The notes beneath the pieces are model-generated. The model searched no databases, had not been told where the DNA came from, and saw nothing but the letters and a program-made list of their open reading frames with translations. A program made the translations under genes and the position numbers. A stretch of 64,000 nt of DNA from Ophioderma brevispina (lineage: Eukaryota > Echinodermata > Ophiuroidea > Amphilepidida > Ophiodermatidae), in assembly GCA_023653785.1 (NCBI GenBank), contig JAMKCH010056607.1, positions 1 through 64,000 on the forward strand, written 5' to 3'. Shown here piece after piece: positions 13,430 to 26,053 of the stretch (position 1 is the first letter of the stretch; every line of letters starts with the position of its first letter).

Positions 13430-14025
13430 ACCTTAAGGGTCCCTGTCTGACTACCGACCCAGTGCCCCTTTGCAACTATACCAGGCCTTTTTACGATCAG
13501 TGCCCCAAAGTCCAATGTCTTTTTCTTCATTTCGAACTTTCCAAGACCCCTTCCACAACTGTCTGGGAGCCCTACACAGCTGTCACAGAGCGTCCTTCCA
13601 ACAACACAGATCCCCCTGCTCATCCACAAAGAGTGGCCCTTTCCCAAGTAACTCAGGTTCCTCCTTCCAACTATACCAGGGCACATTTTTCTACATTACC
13701 CCTCCACACCTATTCCTTTTTTATCTATAGGGCCAATTCCCAACTACCCATCCCAACTACCCATGGTCCTTTTGGTATTACAATGATTCGTCATGCGCTA
13801 TATGATTTGGGCAGAAGCGCTTGACGGAATATAAATGGCAATACCTCATTGCATACCAAAAACCGCTACCAGATTTCCATCTCAACCTCCCAGAGTTGTG
13901 CATTTCCCAACTACCCCCGGGTTCTCTTTCCATCAACGCCAGTGTTCCACATTATACAAGGGTGGTTTGCCAATCACCCCTGCCACCAACACAACCCATC
14001 CAATTCAGGTTCTCATTTTCACAAA
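13430..14025. repeat. decayed C-rich minisatellite
   Basis: Loosely repeated motifs such as 'caactataccagg', 'cccaactaccca' and 'tgcccctttgcaac' recur at irregular spacing, with strong C bias on the plus strand. The open frames here come from the bias. It ends abruptly against a very AT-rich stretch at 14.03 kb. Confidence 0.45.
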
Positions 14026-15831
14026 TTGAAATTGAAAAAATTACTTGAAAAAAATATATATTTTAATTATTTTTATAAATTGATGTATATTTGTTTTTTG
14101 AGCATTTTCATTTTTTATTATAATTTGTTAAATCTTATTTTAATTTTATGATGAAAAAAGGGTTTTCTATTTTATTTTTATAATTGTTTAAAAACATTTT
14201 CTCGTATTCTTTTTTTAATGTATTTGTCCCTTTTTTTCCATTTTGAATATTCGTGTTTTATTTTTAAAAAAAGCCAAATTATAAATTTTTTAGTTTTTAA
14301 TAATTTTGCTCATTTAAATTAATAGAACTCATCCAATCTTGCAATTAAAATTACTTAAATTAAAAATTTTGAATTATTCCTTTTTAACTTTTAATTACTT
14401 ACTAACGTTGTTTGTATTTATGCGCATTCAGTGTTATTTATTATTGGAATGTTTTTTATGTAATTAGTTTTTTATAATACCAAGCACAATCTTTCCTGAA
14501 CAAACTCCGTGCTTTTCATAGTTTATCAACGTGTATTTGTGTGTATTTTAGTTGGCTTTTGTTATATTGTTTCACATTTATTTTTGTTTATTTAACTTTT
14601 TGTTTTAGGCCAATGGAATTGGATATTTAAGTTCCAGTTACCCGCCCACCCTGAATTTTCAATTTTTGTCAAAACTTTCAATTATTTTGGTGTAAAGTCT
14701 ATTTTCGGAATCTTAAATCAGATCATAACTTTCAGCTTCTCATAATACAGCAGTCCGTTCTGATCATTTTACATATTTTTGGTGGCTGAGGGGGTTTACC
14801 TTAGGTGGTTAATAAGGAAAATTTTAGATTTCCCTACCATTGCTTCCATGAATCATACTCTGCGCGAGTTACAATATTCCTCCTTGAATTTTTTTTTTTT
14901 TTTGAAGGAAATATTACTACAAGTATCCAACTGTTTTATAAAGTCTGATGTTAGATATATTAAAATAGGTTTAGACACCATCTTATACCAATACGTAAAC
15001 ATTTATCTGAAATCTTTGAAATAAGAAATAATGAAATAGTGACCTCCTTTTTTCAAAGAAGGAAACAGTCAACCGTAACTAACAGTCCATTCCATTGGCC
15101 TTAATATTTTTGTTTTTTATTTAATCTGTCTTAATTATTTTATGTATTTTTAAATGTTTTAATTAATATTGTTTTTTCCCTTTTAAATTATTTGTTTCCT
15201 CCGTCTTTTCTTTTTAATTTATCTTTTAGCGTTTTCTATTTTTTCCTCATTGTTCAATTGTTTATTTTTGATTATTTATATTTAAATTTATTTTCTTTTG
15301 TTTTCCATTGTAATTTTTGTTTTATTATTATTAGTTTATCAACTTATTCTTATTTTTTATTATTTTAAAGATTTTTATTTTTATTAGTTCATTTTTATTT
15401 TAGTACTTTGTTTATTGGTGTATTTTCATTTAGTTTGCATTTGTTTCTTATATTTTTTACATTTATTTTTGTTCATTACTTTTGTTTATTAATTTAATTA
15501 ATTTTAAGTAATATTTTATGTGTTTTCTTTTAAAAATCTTATCTGTTATTTGTTTTTTCGTTTTTATGTAATTTAGCGTTTTCTTTTTTTCACTCATTGT
15601 TCAATGTTTAATTCTTTGAATTTTTTGTAATTTTTGTTTCATTATTATAATTTTTTCATTTTGTCCTACTTATTCCCAACTCGTGATTCATTTTAGCTGT
15701 GTAGGTTGTTAAAAAAAGGAAAAAAAGGGGGGAAAAGGGAGAAAAAAAAGCAAAACACGGCCATGCTTTCCTGGTAAACAAACAGCTCAAACAAGAACAA
15801 AACTAATAACAACAATGAAATCAACTTTTCT

Positions 15832-15906
15832 GACCGGTTTCGAACCCAGGACCAACGGGGAAATAATGCAAGTTGTAAGTAACTTAGCCGCTGCGCTACA
15901 TAGGAA
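15832..15906 (-). repeat. tRNA-like relic in tandem copy 1
   Basis: On the minus strand 'gtagcgcagcggctaagt' (A-box-like) is followed about 40 nt later by 'gggttcgaaacc' (B-box-like). No closing acceptor stem is seen, so it is likely a tRNA-derived SINE relic rather than a working tRNA. The equivalent in copy 2 is at 18653-18728. Confidence 0.45.
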
Positions 15907-16267
15907 CTTGATATAGTATCGTGTAATCTGCTCAATTGGTCACAAGGTGATGGAAGATAACTCGAGGTCACGATTGACAATGACATGACCCAATATGGCC
16001 TGTTACGTGGAGGAAACCATTATACAGTGGTTATTTTAAAAACGTTAAAAATATTCCTTCAATTTCCGAAGGAAAATGGAGAACTCTTCGATTCCATCCC
16101 TGCCGAAAAAATGTAATTTTTAGGTCATCGGGTTAAACTCGAGCACCCCTCATATATTTTTTCACCATATTGGAACATCCCGCTATGTAACTATATTGTG
16201 ATGCAACATAGAAATCCCCAATTTGGTTACAGTTTCCTACGGCGGTCCGGCAAGTGTGTAGTCTGTG

Positions 16268-16702
16268 GCCGAGGTGGCCGAGCGGTCTAAGGCGCTGAAC
16301 CGGCGGCAGGATAGACGACCGGCGACCCTGGTTCGAGCCCCGCAGGTCTGTTTTCTTTTTCATACTCAAATGTTCCTATAAGGTCGGAAATTGCATAATC
16401 ACGAGCTTTATGTAGTGTGAATATGGAATTTCTCCTCGCTCCCACCCATTGCGTAGAAGGTGCAGGTGTATGCAATGGGTGCCCAGTGCCTCATTGTTCG
16501 GAGAGTCATTTAAAGCTTGTTGGTCCCGTGGCAGTGGAGTCATCCTAGCAGTAAACGTTTGCAGACCTTATCGCAAAGATATGGGATCATCCGGTCTGTT
16601 ACCTGCACTTCATCGCTCTAGTACCAGAGTGCTGTCCGCTTGGCTCCTCTGAGGGGCGTGTGGACAGTAAAAACAAACAAACAAAAAAACAAACAAACAA
16701 AC
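16268..16702 (+). mobile_element. tRNA-Leu-derived SINE with (AAAC)n tail
   Basis: The head TGGCCGAGCGGTCTAAGGCG (16275-16294) matches the class II tRNA-Leu D-arm and internal A box. GGTTCGAGCCC at 16330-16340 is a B box. The T and acceptor stems do not close, so it is not a functional tRNA gene. An unrelated body of about 320 bp follows, then an (AAAC)-rich tail at about 16668-16702. The second tandem copy lacks the whole segment, which fixes the insertion to about 435 bp and shows it arrived after the duplication. Confidence 0.8.
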
Positions 16703-17310
16703 AGACTGCGAACGAGTATTTATTAGTACTGCGCGAGCGATTAACGTTAACTCCGGAAAACGAAGGGGGTGTATGGAGATTATTTGCATCAGAGGGTCCG
16801 TTCTATGTTTTGTTTTGAATATGTATCGTATGGGTCTGAACCCATAGAAGCCTAGCGAGAAAATTGAACGTTTTTTGTCGGTACTTCGGTTCTTGCAAAC
16901 ACGGAAAGTAAGGCACACCGCTACGGGCCGCATCCCTTCCCTTACGTACCGCGTAACGGTTTTTCCAAAGCCAAGCTTAAAGGTGTGCCGCGCGCCCGCT
17001 AACATTGGAGATCACTTCACATCGCATACATGTCATGTACCCTAAAAACAGATGGCAACTTGAAGTAGGATGGCCTAACCTAGCAGCACAAAGTAACGAT
17101 TCGCACAAACAGTTAACTCGCAGCAGCTTTGATTCATGGTCTAGGTTTCCCTCTGAAGACACTGCAGAATTACACACATTAGACAATTGGGTAAATATTT
17201 AATCAGATGATTGGAATTGATTTTTTAAGGGCAGTTATTGTTCATTGTTTAAAAAACAAACCTTGACAATGTTTGAAGTGTGTCCAAATTGTTTTGTTAT
17301 TTTTGTCAAC

Positions 17311-19708
17311 GTGTATTCTTTGTGTATTTTAGTTGCATTTGGTATTATTGTTTACATTTTTTTGTTATTAACTTTGTTATTAGGCCAAGGAATGGGATAT
17401 TTAGTTTCCAGTTACCCGCCCACCAGGATTTTCATTTGTCAAAACTTTCATTATTTGGTTGAAAAGTTCATATTTTCGGAAATCTTAAATACAAATCTAA
17501 CTTCAGCTCTCATATATCAGGCATGTACTGTTATGATCCTTTTAACATATTTTTTGGCTGAGGGGGTTTACGTAGTGGTTAAATAATGAAAAGTTTAGAT
17601 TTCCCACCATTGCTTCCTGATCATATCGCGATCGAGCTTACATATTTCATCTGAAAATTGCATTTTTTTTTGAAGGAAATATTACTAAAAGTATTCCAAT
17701 TTATAAAGTTGATGTGAGATATATGAATTTAGCGTTTAGACACCATCGTATACCAGAGACGTAAACGTTTATATGAAATCTTGAAAATAATGAAAATGAA
17801 TATTAGTGACCTCCTTTCTTTCGAACAGGTCAACCGGAACTAACAATCCAATTCACATGGCCTTAAAATTTTTGTTTATTGAATTTCTGACTCTATATTA
17901 TTTTATGTATTTTAATTTAATTTAATATTGTTTTTCTTAAATTTTATTTGTTTCCGTCTTTTGTTTTTAGGTATCTTTTAGCGTTTTCTATTTTTCACTC
18001 ATTGTTCGATTGTTGAATTCTTTTGAATTTTATTTGTATTGTATTTAGATTTAAATTTATCGTGTGCTTTCCATTGTAATTTTGTTTTATTATTATAGTT
18101 TATCAACTTATCTTTATTTTTTATTATTTTAAAGAGTTTATTTTTATTAGTTCATTTTATTTTTAGTACTTTGTTTATGGGTGTATTTTCATTATGTGCA
18201 TTTGTTTTTTTTTTTTAATTTATTTTGTCATTAACTTGTGTTATTTAAATTAATTTGCTTAGATTATTTATGTATTTTTAATTAATTTTAAGTGAATATT
18301 GTTTTTCTTTTAAAATCTTATATGTATTTGTTTTTCTTTTGTCTTGTAATTTAGCGTTTTCTTTTTTTCATCCAGTGTTCAATTGTTAATCTTGTGAATT
18401 TTTATTTTGTATCTTATATATGTTTAAATTTATTCTTTTGTTTCTGTTGTAATTTTTTCATTATTATAATGTTTCATTTGGACTGACTCTTCCCAACTTC
18501 GGATCAATTTAAGCTGGGTAGGTTGTTAAAAAAGGAAAAAAAGGGGGGAAAAGGGAGAAAAAAAGCAAAACAACGGCACATTTTTACTGGTAACCAACAG
18601 CTCAAACAAGAACAAAACTTAAATAAACACAGAAAAATCAAACTTCTCTTGACCGATTCGAACCCAGGGACAAACGGGGGGAAAATAATGCAAGTGGTAA
18701 GTCCTTAGACCGCTGCGCGAATGGGAACTTGCTATATAGCGTGTTATCTGCTCAAATGGTCACAATGTGAGTGAATGAAACTCATGGGTCACGATGTGAC
18801 ATGACCCAATATGGCGTGTTACGTGGAGGAAAACCATTATACAGGGTTTTTAAAAACGTTAAAAATATTCCTTAAATTCGCAAGGAAAAAAGGAGAACTT
18901 CTCTTGATTACATCCCATGCCGAAAGAAATTAATTTTTTTAGGTCATCGGGTAATCTCGAGCAACCCCTCATATATTTTCACCATATTTGGAACATCCGT
19001 ATGTAACATATATCGTGATGGCAACTAGAAAATCCCGCAATTTTTGTTTTTTTTTTTTTTATTTTTATTGGCTAGGTTTCCTAGGCGGTCCGGAATGTGT
19101 GTAGTCTGTGTCACAGACTGCGAAAGAGAATATGATTAGTACGGCGCGAGCGATTAACGTTATTCCGGAAAACGAAGGGGTTCTATGGAGATTTTGCATC
19201 AGAGGGTCCGTTACTATGTTTGGTTTTGAATATGTAGCGTAATTGGGTCTGAACCCAGAGAACCTAGCGGAAAATTGAATGTTTTTGTCGCGGGTTCTTC
19301 GGTGCTTGCAACACGGAACAGTATAGGCACACCGCTACGGACCGCATCCCTTACACTTACCGGACCGCCGTAACGGTCCAAAGCCAAGCTAAAGGTGCGC
19401 CCAACAATTTGAGATCACATCCACATCATCAATACAATGTCATGTACATAAAACAGATGGCACCACTTTGAAGTAGGATGGCCTAGACCTAGCTAACACA
19501 AAGTAACAGATCTCACAAACAGTACAACTCGCAGCCAGCTGATTCAGGTCTGTTCCCTTCTGATAGCACCTCCAGAATACACAAATTAGACAATTGGGTA
19601 AATATTTCATCAGAATGATTGGAATTGATTTAAGGGCATGGTTGTTTCATTGTTTAAAAACAAACTGACAATGTTTGAAGTGTCCAAGTTGTTTGTTATT
19701 TTGTCAAC
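17311..19708. repeat. imperfect tandem duplication, copy 2 (2.4 kb)
   Basis: Second copy of the 14531-17310 unit. It has no SINE and so shows the empty site: 'gtagtctgtg' is followed after four bases by 'agactgcg' at about 19111-19132. No gene is recognised in either copy; an A+T-rich region dominated by T runs from about 17860 to 18480. Confidence 0.9.
18653..18728 (-). repeat. tRNA-like relic in tandem copy 2
   Basis: Duplicate of the 15832-15906 tRNA-like segment, with B-box-like 'gggttcgaatcgg' and A-box-like 'cgcgcagcggtctaagg' on the minus strand. No convincing cloverleaf. Confidence 0.4.
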
Positions 19709-19839
19709 TATACATCCTGATCTTGTAATATACCCAGCTAGATGATGCCAGTGGAACTTGATGAGGCAAGTGAGAGATTTCGTAGCATCTGGATCTGCAG
19801 ACTAAGTAGTAGTTAGACGATTAGATGCTCAACTAGATC

Positions 19840-20106
19840 TCACCTTTTATTTGGCTAACAGAAATTCTTAAAAGTGAAAACAAAAGGGGGATTTTCTATA
19901 TTTCTCATCATTTAATAGAAAACTTGGTGATTTTTTGGTATTGTCCTATGGAAATGAGAAATATAACAATTTTGTACCAAAGAAATTACTTATTAGCTTA
20001 ATCCTTTCAAATGGGGGATATATTTTATAGAAAGCATTACAGAAGTGCAAAAGTCAGAATTTTCACATTTCTTAAGTAACAATGTGAAATCTCGTGTTGC
20101 ACCTTG
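19840..20106 (-). mobile_element. decayed inverted copy of the 22381-22733 MITE
   Basis: Reverse-oriented and diverged: 'ttttgtaccaaagaaa', 'agcttaatcctttca', 'gaaagc.ttaca' and 'gtgaaatctcgtgttgcacct' match the reverse complement of the MITE at 22.4 kb. The distal end is worn, with no clear TTAA. Confidence 0.6.
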
Positions 20107-21348
20107 TTTCGGAAATAAGTTTACCATCAAAAGTTTTTGAATAAATTTGCTAAAGTCTTGTGATTTGAAAGTTTGAAAAATTCTGATACCAACCAGGAAA
20201 GTTTGTATGATAAAGCTGCAATCCAGGAAAAAAAAGTGTTGGGACACTTTGTCAGATTTAAGGAATGGATTGATCCCACCAATGGGAAGATTATGGTAAA
20301 GGAGAAGTCCTCTGCTTTCTAATGAATGATGACTTGCCCAATTACGATCTCATTTATGAACATGGGGGATGGTTTCTATATATTGCAACTTTTTTCCCAG
20401 GATTGCCGTTTACAAGGGTGTGTCCAGAATGGCTTTTTACAAGGGCGTGGCCAGAAACCTACAGATCCAGGTGCTTTTTTTCTATTTCTTATTTCCATTC
20501 TCTTTTCTAGCTGTACATATTGCTTAATTTTTTTTTATCAAAATGTAAGCAATTTTGTTTGCCCCTGTACAACTAGAAATAGGACTTTTTGGCTATTTTT
20601 AACATTTTACTCCACAATGCCAAAACCATAGGTTATACATGAACAAACTATACATAGTTGGAATCCTTAACAACCAAACAAACTATTTGATTAACATTTT
20701 AACAAGATTGAAGCAAATTGGCCCCCCCCCCATGTTACCTTCCATTTCCCCCACCATGAAACATAAGAAATCGGCAATGCCCGTATAACAAAAACAAATC
20801 TTTGAACAAATCTCTGAATTTCAGAGAGTTGTCATCAAATGCACAATTGCCCCACAATTTGTAACCAATCTGCTCTGCTACTAGTACCATGTCTGTCTCC
20901 CTCCTGCAGGCTTCCCCATCCATCAGTCAAGCAGTAGTCATACTAGATAAATATCCAAATCAAAGCTGCAAAGCATGTGAGCAATATTCCAGAAATTAAG
21001 TTTAGTGGGTTGAGGAAATCATGAGAATAGAGTAATTAAGAATTGGTTTTGAATTGAGGAAATGTCAAGAAAAGTGTTTTCCGATTGCAAGGAAGAAAAC
21101 ATTTTGTGTGTGATCCTGTCTGTAGTACACAATATTAGTAACTTTCATTCAAAGCAAAAATTTAAAGTTAGTTTGGAATATGTTGTTTTTGTGCCAATTT
21201 TCTTGAATTTCTTTCAATCTTTGGAACAAGTCAATATTTGTGTAAATGTTCCAGATCAGAGAGATATGTGGGTTTGTTGTTTTTTTTTTGGCCACCGTTG
21301 TGCTGGAAGAACCAGCTTTCAGCTGTCATGCTGGATGTATTTATTTTA

Positions 21349-21349
<1 letters not shown>

Positions 21350-21398
<49 letters not shown>
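21350..21398. repeat. (TGAT)n microsatellite, about 12 units
   Basis: Uninterrupted tetranucleotide repeat of about 49 bp. Confidence 0.98.
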
Positions 21399-21758
21399 GT
21401 TGCTACCAAAAAGTAAATCTAAAAGGTAAACCTGGTTGCCCATGTGTTGTATTCTGTGAATATAGTGAAATTCTAGTTTAAAAAAAAAGAAAAAAATAAA
21501 TCTGTTTTTTTTCATTTAAAACTGTTGCTCATTTAAGGTGCATTTTGATTTTTTTTTGCTGCCTTTTTAGTGTGATTTATTAGATATCCTGAAAAATATA
21601 TTCCCAAATCACAACTGGTTCTTGTTTTTAGCTGATGTTTGTATCAAAGTGCACCATAGGCTACTGTGTGCACAAAATAGAAACACTTAGACCAACAGTT
21701 AAGATAGTATAAAAAAAACTCAACCTTATTTTGGGTACAAATCTCAGCTTTATTTTGA

Positions 21759-22116
21759 TTAAAGGCACTATCAGTGATTTGCTAAATCAGAAAATTAAAA
21801 AAAAAACCAGATTTTTGCATGTCTGTATTAAGTATAGGTATCCTAACATACACTGCAAGTGATAAGACCAAAAGCAACCTAATGAGGGCAAAACAATTGA
21901 ATAGTTTGGTCAATAATGTTCATAGAGACATTTATTGCAATGCGTAATTTGTGAGATTTGTGTCTTTGAACAGTGCTGTTTTCTTCTTTTTTTTTATTTT
22001 TCATTTTCAAAATATAACTTATGAAAATTGTACAGACCTATCCTTTACTTTTGATCTACTCCTGCATATTTTAAATATTTTGATTCTTTCGGATGGATCA
22101 CTGATAGTGCCTTTAA
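21759..22116. mobile_element. TTAA MITE, family with 12048-12414 (copy 2)
   Basis: The ends TTAAAGGCACTATCAGTGAT and reverse complement TTAAAGGCACTATCAGTGAT are identical over 20 bp, so this is the better-preserved copy of the family at 12.0 kb. Length 358 bp, no coding capacity. Confidence 0.85.
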
Positions 22117-22380
22117 GTCAGGGGATGAGATTACAAAATTCTCATTAGCATTAACATGATAAATAAAGCACTGAAAAGCCATTTCTAAGAACTAAATCTA
22201 GTATAACACTATAGTAAATAACTTGTGTTCCAAGTAGAATTTTGCTTTAAAAATGTCTGTATTAGATGGATAGCTTAAAATTATTGCACTCAAAATTCTA
22301 CATATTATAATCAAGATTTAATCAGATGGACACAATAATTATTGTCTGTAGTCCAATTTGGAGAAAAGATGATCAAAAAC

Positions 22381-22733
22381 TTAAAGGTGCAACGAGAAAT
22401 TTCACATGTCAGGTGTCCCTAAAAATTCAAAAAGTACCGATTTTTGCCCTGATGTAAAGCTTTCCATCAAAATATCCCTACCTGAAAGGATTAAGCTGAG
22501 AAATGTTTCTTTGGTACAAAAATTGTGGAATTTCTAATTTCGTATAGGAGCAAATACAAAATTCAGCCTATGTTTTATATTGAAATTTCAGCAAATCAAA
22601 ATCACCTTTTTTCTCTCTTGTAAGATATTTCTTTAGCCAAATACAAGGTAAGAAATCTATTGAGTGTCTAATCTATATGAAATTACTATGACACAATATT
22701 TGGGTGCCTCAAAATCTCTTGTTGCACCTTTAA
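22381..22733 (+). mobile_element. TTAA MITE, uninterrupted copy
   Basis: Begins TTAAAGGTGCAACGAGAAAT and ends with 'aaaatctcttgttgcacctttaa', a terminal inverted repeat of about 22 bp with TTAA at both borders. It serves as the intact reference for the interrupted copy at 40310-40955 and the decayed one at 19840-20106. Confidence 0.85.
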
Positions 22734-23436
22734 TCCAGGCGAGATAGAAATCAGTCCTACTTGTCATTGGTTGCCAAAAGGCAAATGTTAACATTTCCTA
22801 TTGATATATTATTTACAACTCTAGTAAGATTGTCACCCCCCCCCACCTCGGTCAATGTTTAATGTAGAACTTGGCCTTGAAAGGTCTACTCTCTAGAGGC
22901 GTGCTTTTTATATGCATTTTGAAGGAAAAAATGGTATGACACAAATACTATATGACACAGCACAGGAAGATGTAATTTCCACAAACTGAAAACTATTTTC
23001 TAAATAACAATGATTGGTTCCTTTTATAATCAATTATATCCCCAAAAGTTAAAAGGGTAGTACAGAAAGTGCAAACAGGAATTGAAATGAATGTTATTAA
23101 AGAGAACATGATTGGCTTATTTTAGGATATATACTCAAGGAGTTTCGAGTAGGTCGTAGATTTGCACAAATTTGAATAACATCCCTTATGCTTTAACAAA
23201 TTCATCATACTTATTTTTCATTGTAATGTATTAATTGCCTGTATTAATTTCTCATTTAAATGCAGATTCTGACGACTACAATGGGAGACGATTGGTTTGA
23301 AGAAGTACTACTCAACTGTGATTGGATGAACAATGAATTTTAAGCATGTGACCATTAATTAATTCTCTGAAGGGAAGCACAGAGATATAGTGTTGAGAGA
23401 CCGAGTTCAGTAAAACAGCGAGTTTCATTTGGGTGC

Positions 23437-23760
23437 AATATTATAATAATAATAGTAACGTTTCCACCCTACGGTGTGCTCAAGGTGAAACTGCCAATTA
23501 TTACGCTGCCATCAGGAAATCGTCACAATCATTTCACTTCTCGTTTAGGTGGCAGCTGGCTAGACGTACCACCCTGTCAGCACTTAGTTTGTAATATCAC
23601 CCATAACAGCTCCCCAATTGTTGCTTGGGTCAATGAGGCAATTGAGACTAAGTATCTTGCCCAAGGACACAAACGTGTTGGCCACGGCGGGCTCGAACTT
23701 GTGACTTCAACAGTCTAATGATAATGAGTCCTGCACTTTTCCATTGGACCACACATGCTC
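23437..23760 (-). mobile_element. tRNA-derived SINE with CCTTGGGCAAG core and (ATT)n tail
   Basis: On the minus strand an A box TGGTCCAATGG (23751-23741) and a B box AGTTCGAGCCC (23699-23689) are followed by GTGTCCTTGGGCAAGATACT. I recognise this core from many SINEs of marine animals, but the exact SINE superfamily is uncertain. The element ends in an (ATT)-type tail, seen on the plus strand as 'aatattataataataatag' at 23437-23455. About 320 bp, partly diverged. Confidence 0.75.
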
Positions 23761-23814
23761 TCTTAAAGATAAAGAGAATAACAGTATCATTTTTAAACAT
23801 GGCCATGACTTTTT

Positions 23815-23905
23815 CAACTCATATAGAATGGTATCGCCACTATTTTTGCATGGAAGAACGAGGCTGCATTTCAAACATTTACAATTAAGGTGATCTTTAA
23901 CGATT
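23815..23905. repeat. fragment of the dispersed hairpin-rich repeat
   Basis: The segment 'atttttgcatggaagaacgag' followed by 'tttacaattaa' matches the middle of the repeat at 3.3, 4.7 and 53.5 kb. It abuts the SINE at 23437-23760. Confidence 0.4.
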
Positions 23906-23983
23906 TTTTTTTTCAATCATTGTGTGGCCTAAGTAAGACAAGATGGCTCTGCCCATATCACCCGACAGAGAAAATCAAACAAC

Positions 23984-25760
23984 ATGCCTGTGGAATGCAA
24001 CTATAGTCGCTGTCACAATTCCTTTTCTGAAATAGGCATCTATATACGTGTGTGTAGAGTTGCTGCGTGTAACACACATCTATGTATTTCCTTTGCGCAT
24101 TGTCATGGTTCTGTCAGTCTGGCGGGAATGGGGCGTAGCTTAGTCTTGATGCAGAGAAAAGGAATTATGACGGAGAGTATAGCATTTGCAACATTGTTAG
24201 ACACACATGTAAGCAATAAAACTCAGGGCGGCATTTGCATAGCCATTCTATATCACCCGTCAAATGCACAGTGGGCCCATGGGGTGTCAATAAATTCAAA
24301 ATCGAGCCCCTCAAAATGTCATTTATGTTCCTCCATACCCAGTAAACATCCAACAATAGTAAAGCCTGAAATTGTTTTTGACTCTATGGAATCCCGGGTA
24401 CCCCAAACACAAACCTGAAGTACGGAAACCAAAGTAAATTTGTCAGGACTTTTTTTTCAAAAAATGCGTAAAAAATTGGCACTTTCAAGTTTTGTTATCA
24501 ATCCAATGCCTTATGATGACTTGGAAACTCTCTTGTCTTTTATATACTTATAATATTGTCCCTTTTTATTATTTTAATCCATACACTGTCCTGAAACTAT
24601 TTTCTTATCTTTTTCTTTTCTTGGAATAAGATGCATATATATTCCAGGAGTCGAATTTGATCACTTATTTTCGCACTTTCGGTTATAAAATTACTATAGC
24701 TTTTTTTTGCTATACTTGCCCACCTTCTAACCAAAACCACCACTTAAAAGTTCAAGCCCTATATTTAATGTGATGATACAAACAAAATTTGGCTGCACCA
24801 GCCCCGCCTCCAGGATCTAGAGGGTCATTTTTCTAACGCCCCTCATAAAGAACAATCTTCTTTTGGCGCGTGGAGGGCACATATAGTCCTATGCATTGTG
24901 CCCATAAGGCTATTATAATTAATATTAGTATTTTATCATATTTTTTAATTTTTTTAATTTTTTTATTTTTTTTCTATATATTATTATTTTTATTTTTCAA
25001 TACAGGGTGTCTTAATTTGTGCTCCCAAAAAGTCTGTTTGGGATCCTTTTTTTTGTTTCCATCGCGATAGAATTTGCCAATCCGGAAATAGCAACCATTT
25101 TCGCAAGATAGGAAATCCAGTTTGTGTCCACTTTTTGTACATGCATTCATTTGAAAGGTGGTAATGTAGAGGAAGAATGGTAAACATTTTAAACAGAAAT
25201 TCAGTCTCTCATTCTTTTCTGAACTAATATGGCTGTCATTTTTCAAGAGCTGCAAGAAAGACTTTTTAAATCTCTTCCTTCCAGTATCAGATGTGTCTGA
25301 GGTGGGTTACAATACCGATTATATAGACGTTTTACACATAATATGAATTTTGGTTTGCAATACTATGTCGTTAGGTGCAAGGGATAACCACAGATATTTC
25401 AATTTATATCAAATCACACTATGGAAAGAGTGTACTATATTATTTATGACCTAGATAGCATAATCTAGAGATCTTTTTGATATTTGATATTTTAAAGTAT
25501 CAATATTTTATCAAGAGAAATGTTTATTTATAAACTGTTAATGATTTTGTTGCGAGTCTTTGGTCCCTTTACCATCTGCAAGTATGCCCATAGAATATCA
25601 TGTTCGGTTTTGTCTTTAACTGCTTCAGTCTCACCCTTTACAAACCGATCTGAAATGCTGTTTTCGGTTTGTAAAAGCTAAATGAAACTGTCGTTTATAA
25701 ATGTGTTGAACTATTTTATATATGTAATTAAGGTATCAATAGGGCGCTTTGGTATTGGTT
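23984..25760. other. no gene recognised
   Basis: A 144-codon plus-strand frame (23984-24418) has no recognisable domain and no convincing splice or transcription signals. The rest is AT-rich with T-rich runs near 24.93-24.99 kb. Confidence 0.35.
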
Positions 25761-25767
25761 TTGTTTT

Positions 25768-26053
25768 GGGACCCCTGTTAGATAAAACGGTTAATAGACA
25801 GCAAATAGCAGCCCGATTAGGATTCATCATCACAAAAACCCTAGTACCAATTTTATTACCAAACTCTCAACGGTTGACCGATATCGAGAGATTGTTTTTT
25901 GGGGGACAACCCTGTAGGATAAAACGGTTAATCTAACAACAAATACCAGATTCGGATTAGCATCCCAAAAAACCACATGAGATCGCAATTTTAATGACCA
26001 AACTCCTCACGGTGGAGCGATGTTCTTAATTATTGACCGAAATCGAGACATCT
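25768..26053 (+). repeat. diverged tandem duplication, about 140-bp unit, two copies
   Basis: Units at about 25768-25901 and 25902-26053 share 'ataaaacggttaat', 'acaaataccaga'/'gcaaatagcag', 'accaaactc' and 'attgaccgaaatcgaga'/'ttgaccgatatcgaga'. No coding sense. Confidence 0.55.

Larger units (their letters stand above)
14531..17310. repeat. imperfect tandem duplication, copy 1 (2.8 kb)
   Basis: Same order of landmarks as 17311-19708: 'gttacccgcccacc', 'ggctgagggggtttac', the T-rich part, a tRNA-like segment, 'catgacccaatatgg', 'gcgagcgattaacgtta' and 'gacaatgtttgaagtg'. Copy 1 additionally holds a SINE at about 16268-16702. The copies differ by very many short indels. Confidence 0.9.

Noticed and set aside
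13462..13824. 120-codon plus-strand frame
   Set aside because: Lies in the decayed C-rich minisatellite and has competing open frames; no recognisable protein family.
16268..16350. A functional tRNA-Leu gene
   Set aside because: The A and B boxes are good, but the T stem and acceptor stem do not pair and a SINE body with tail follows.
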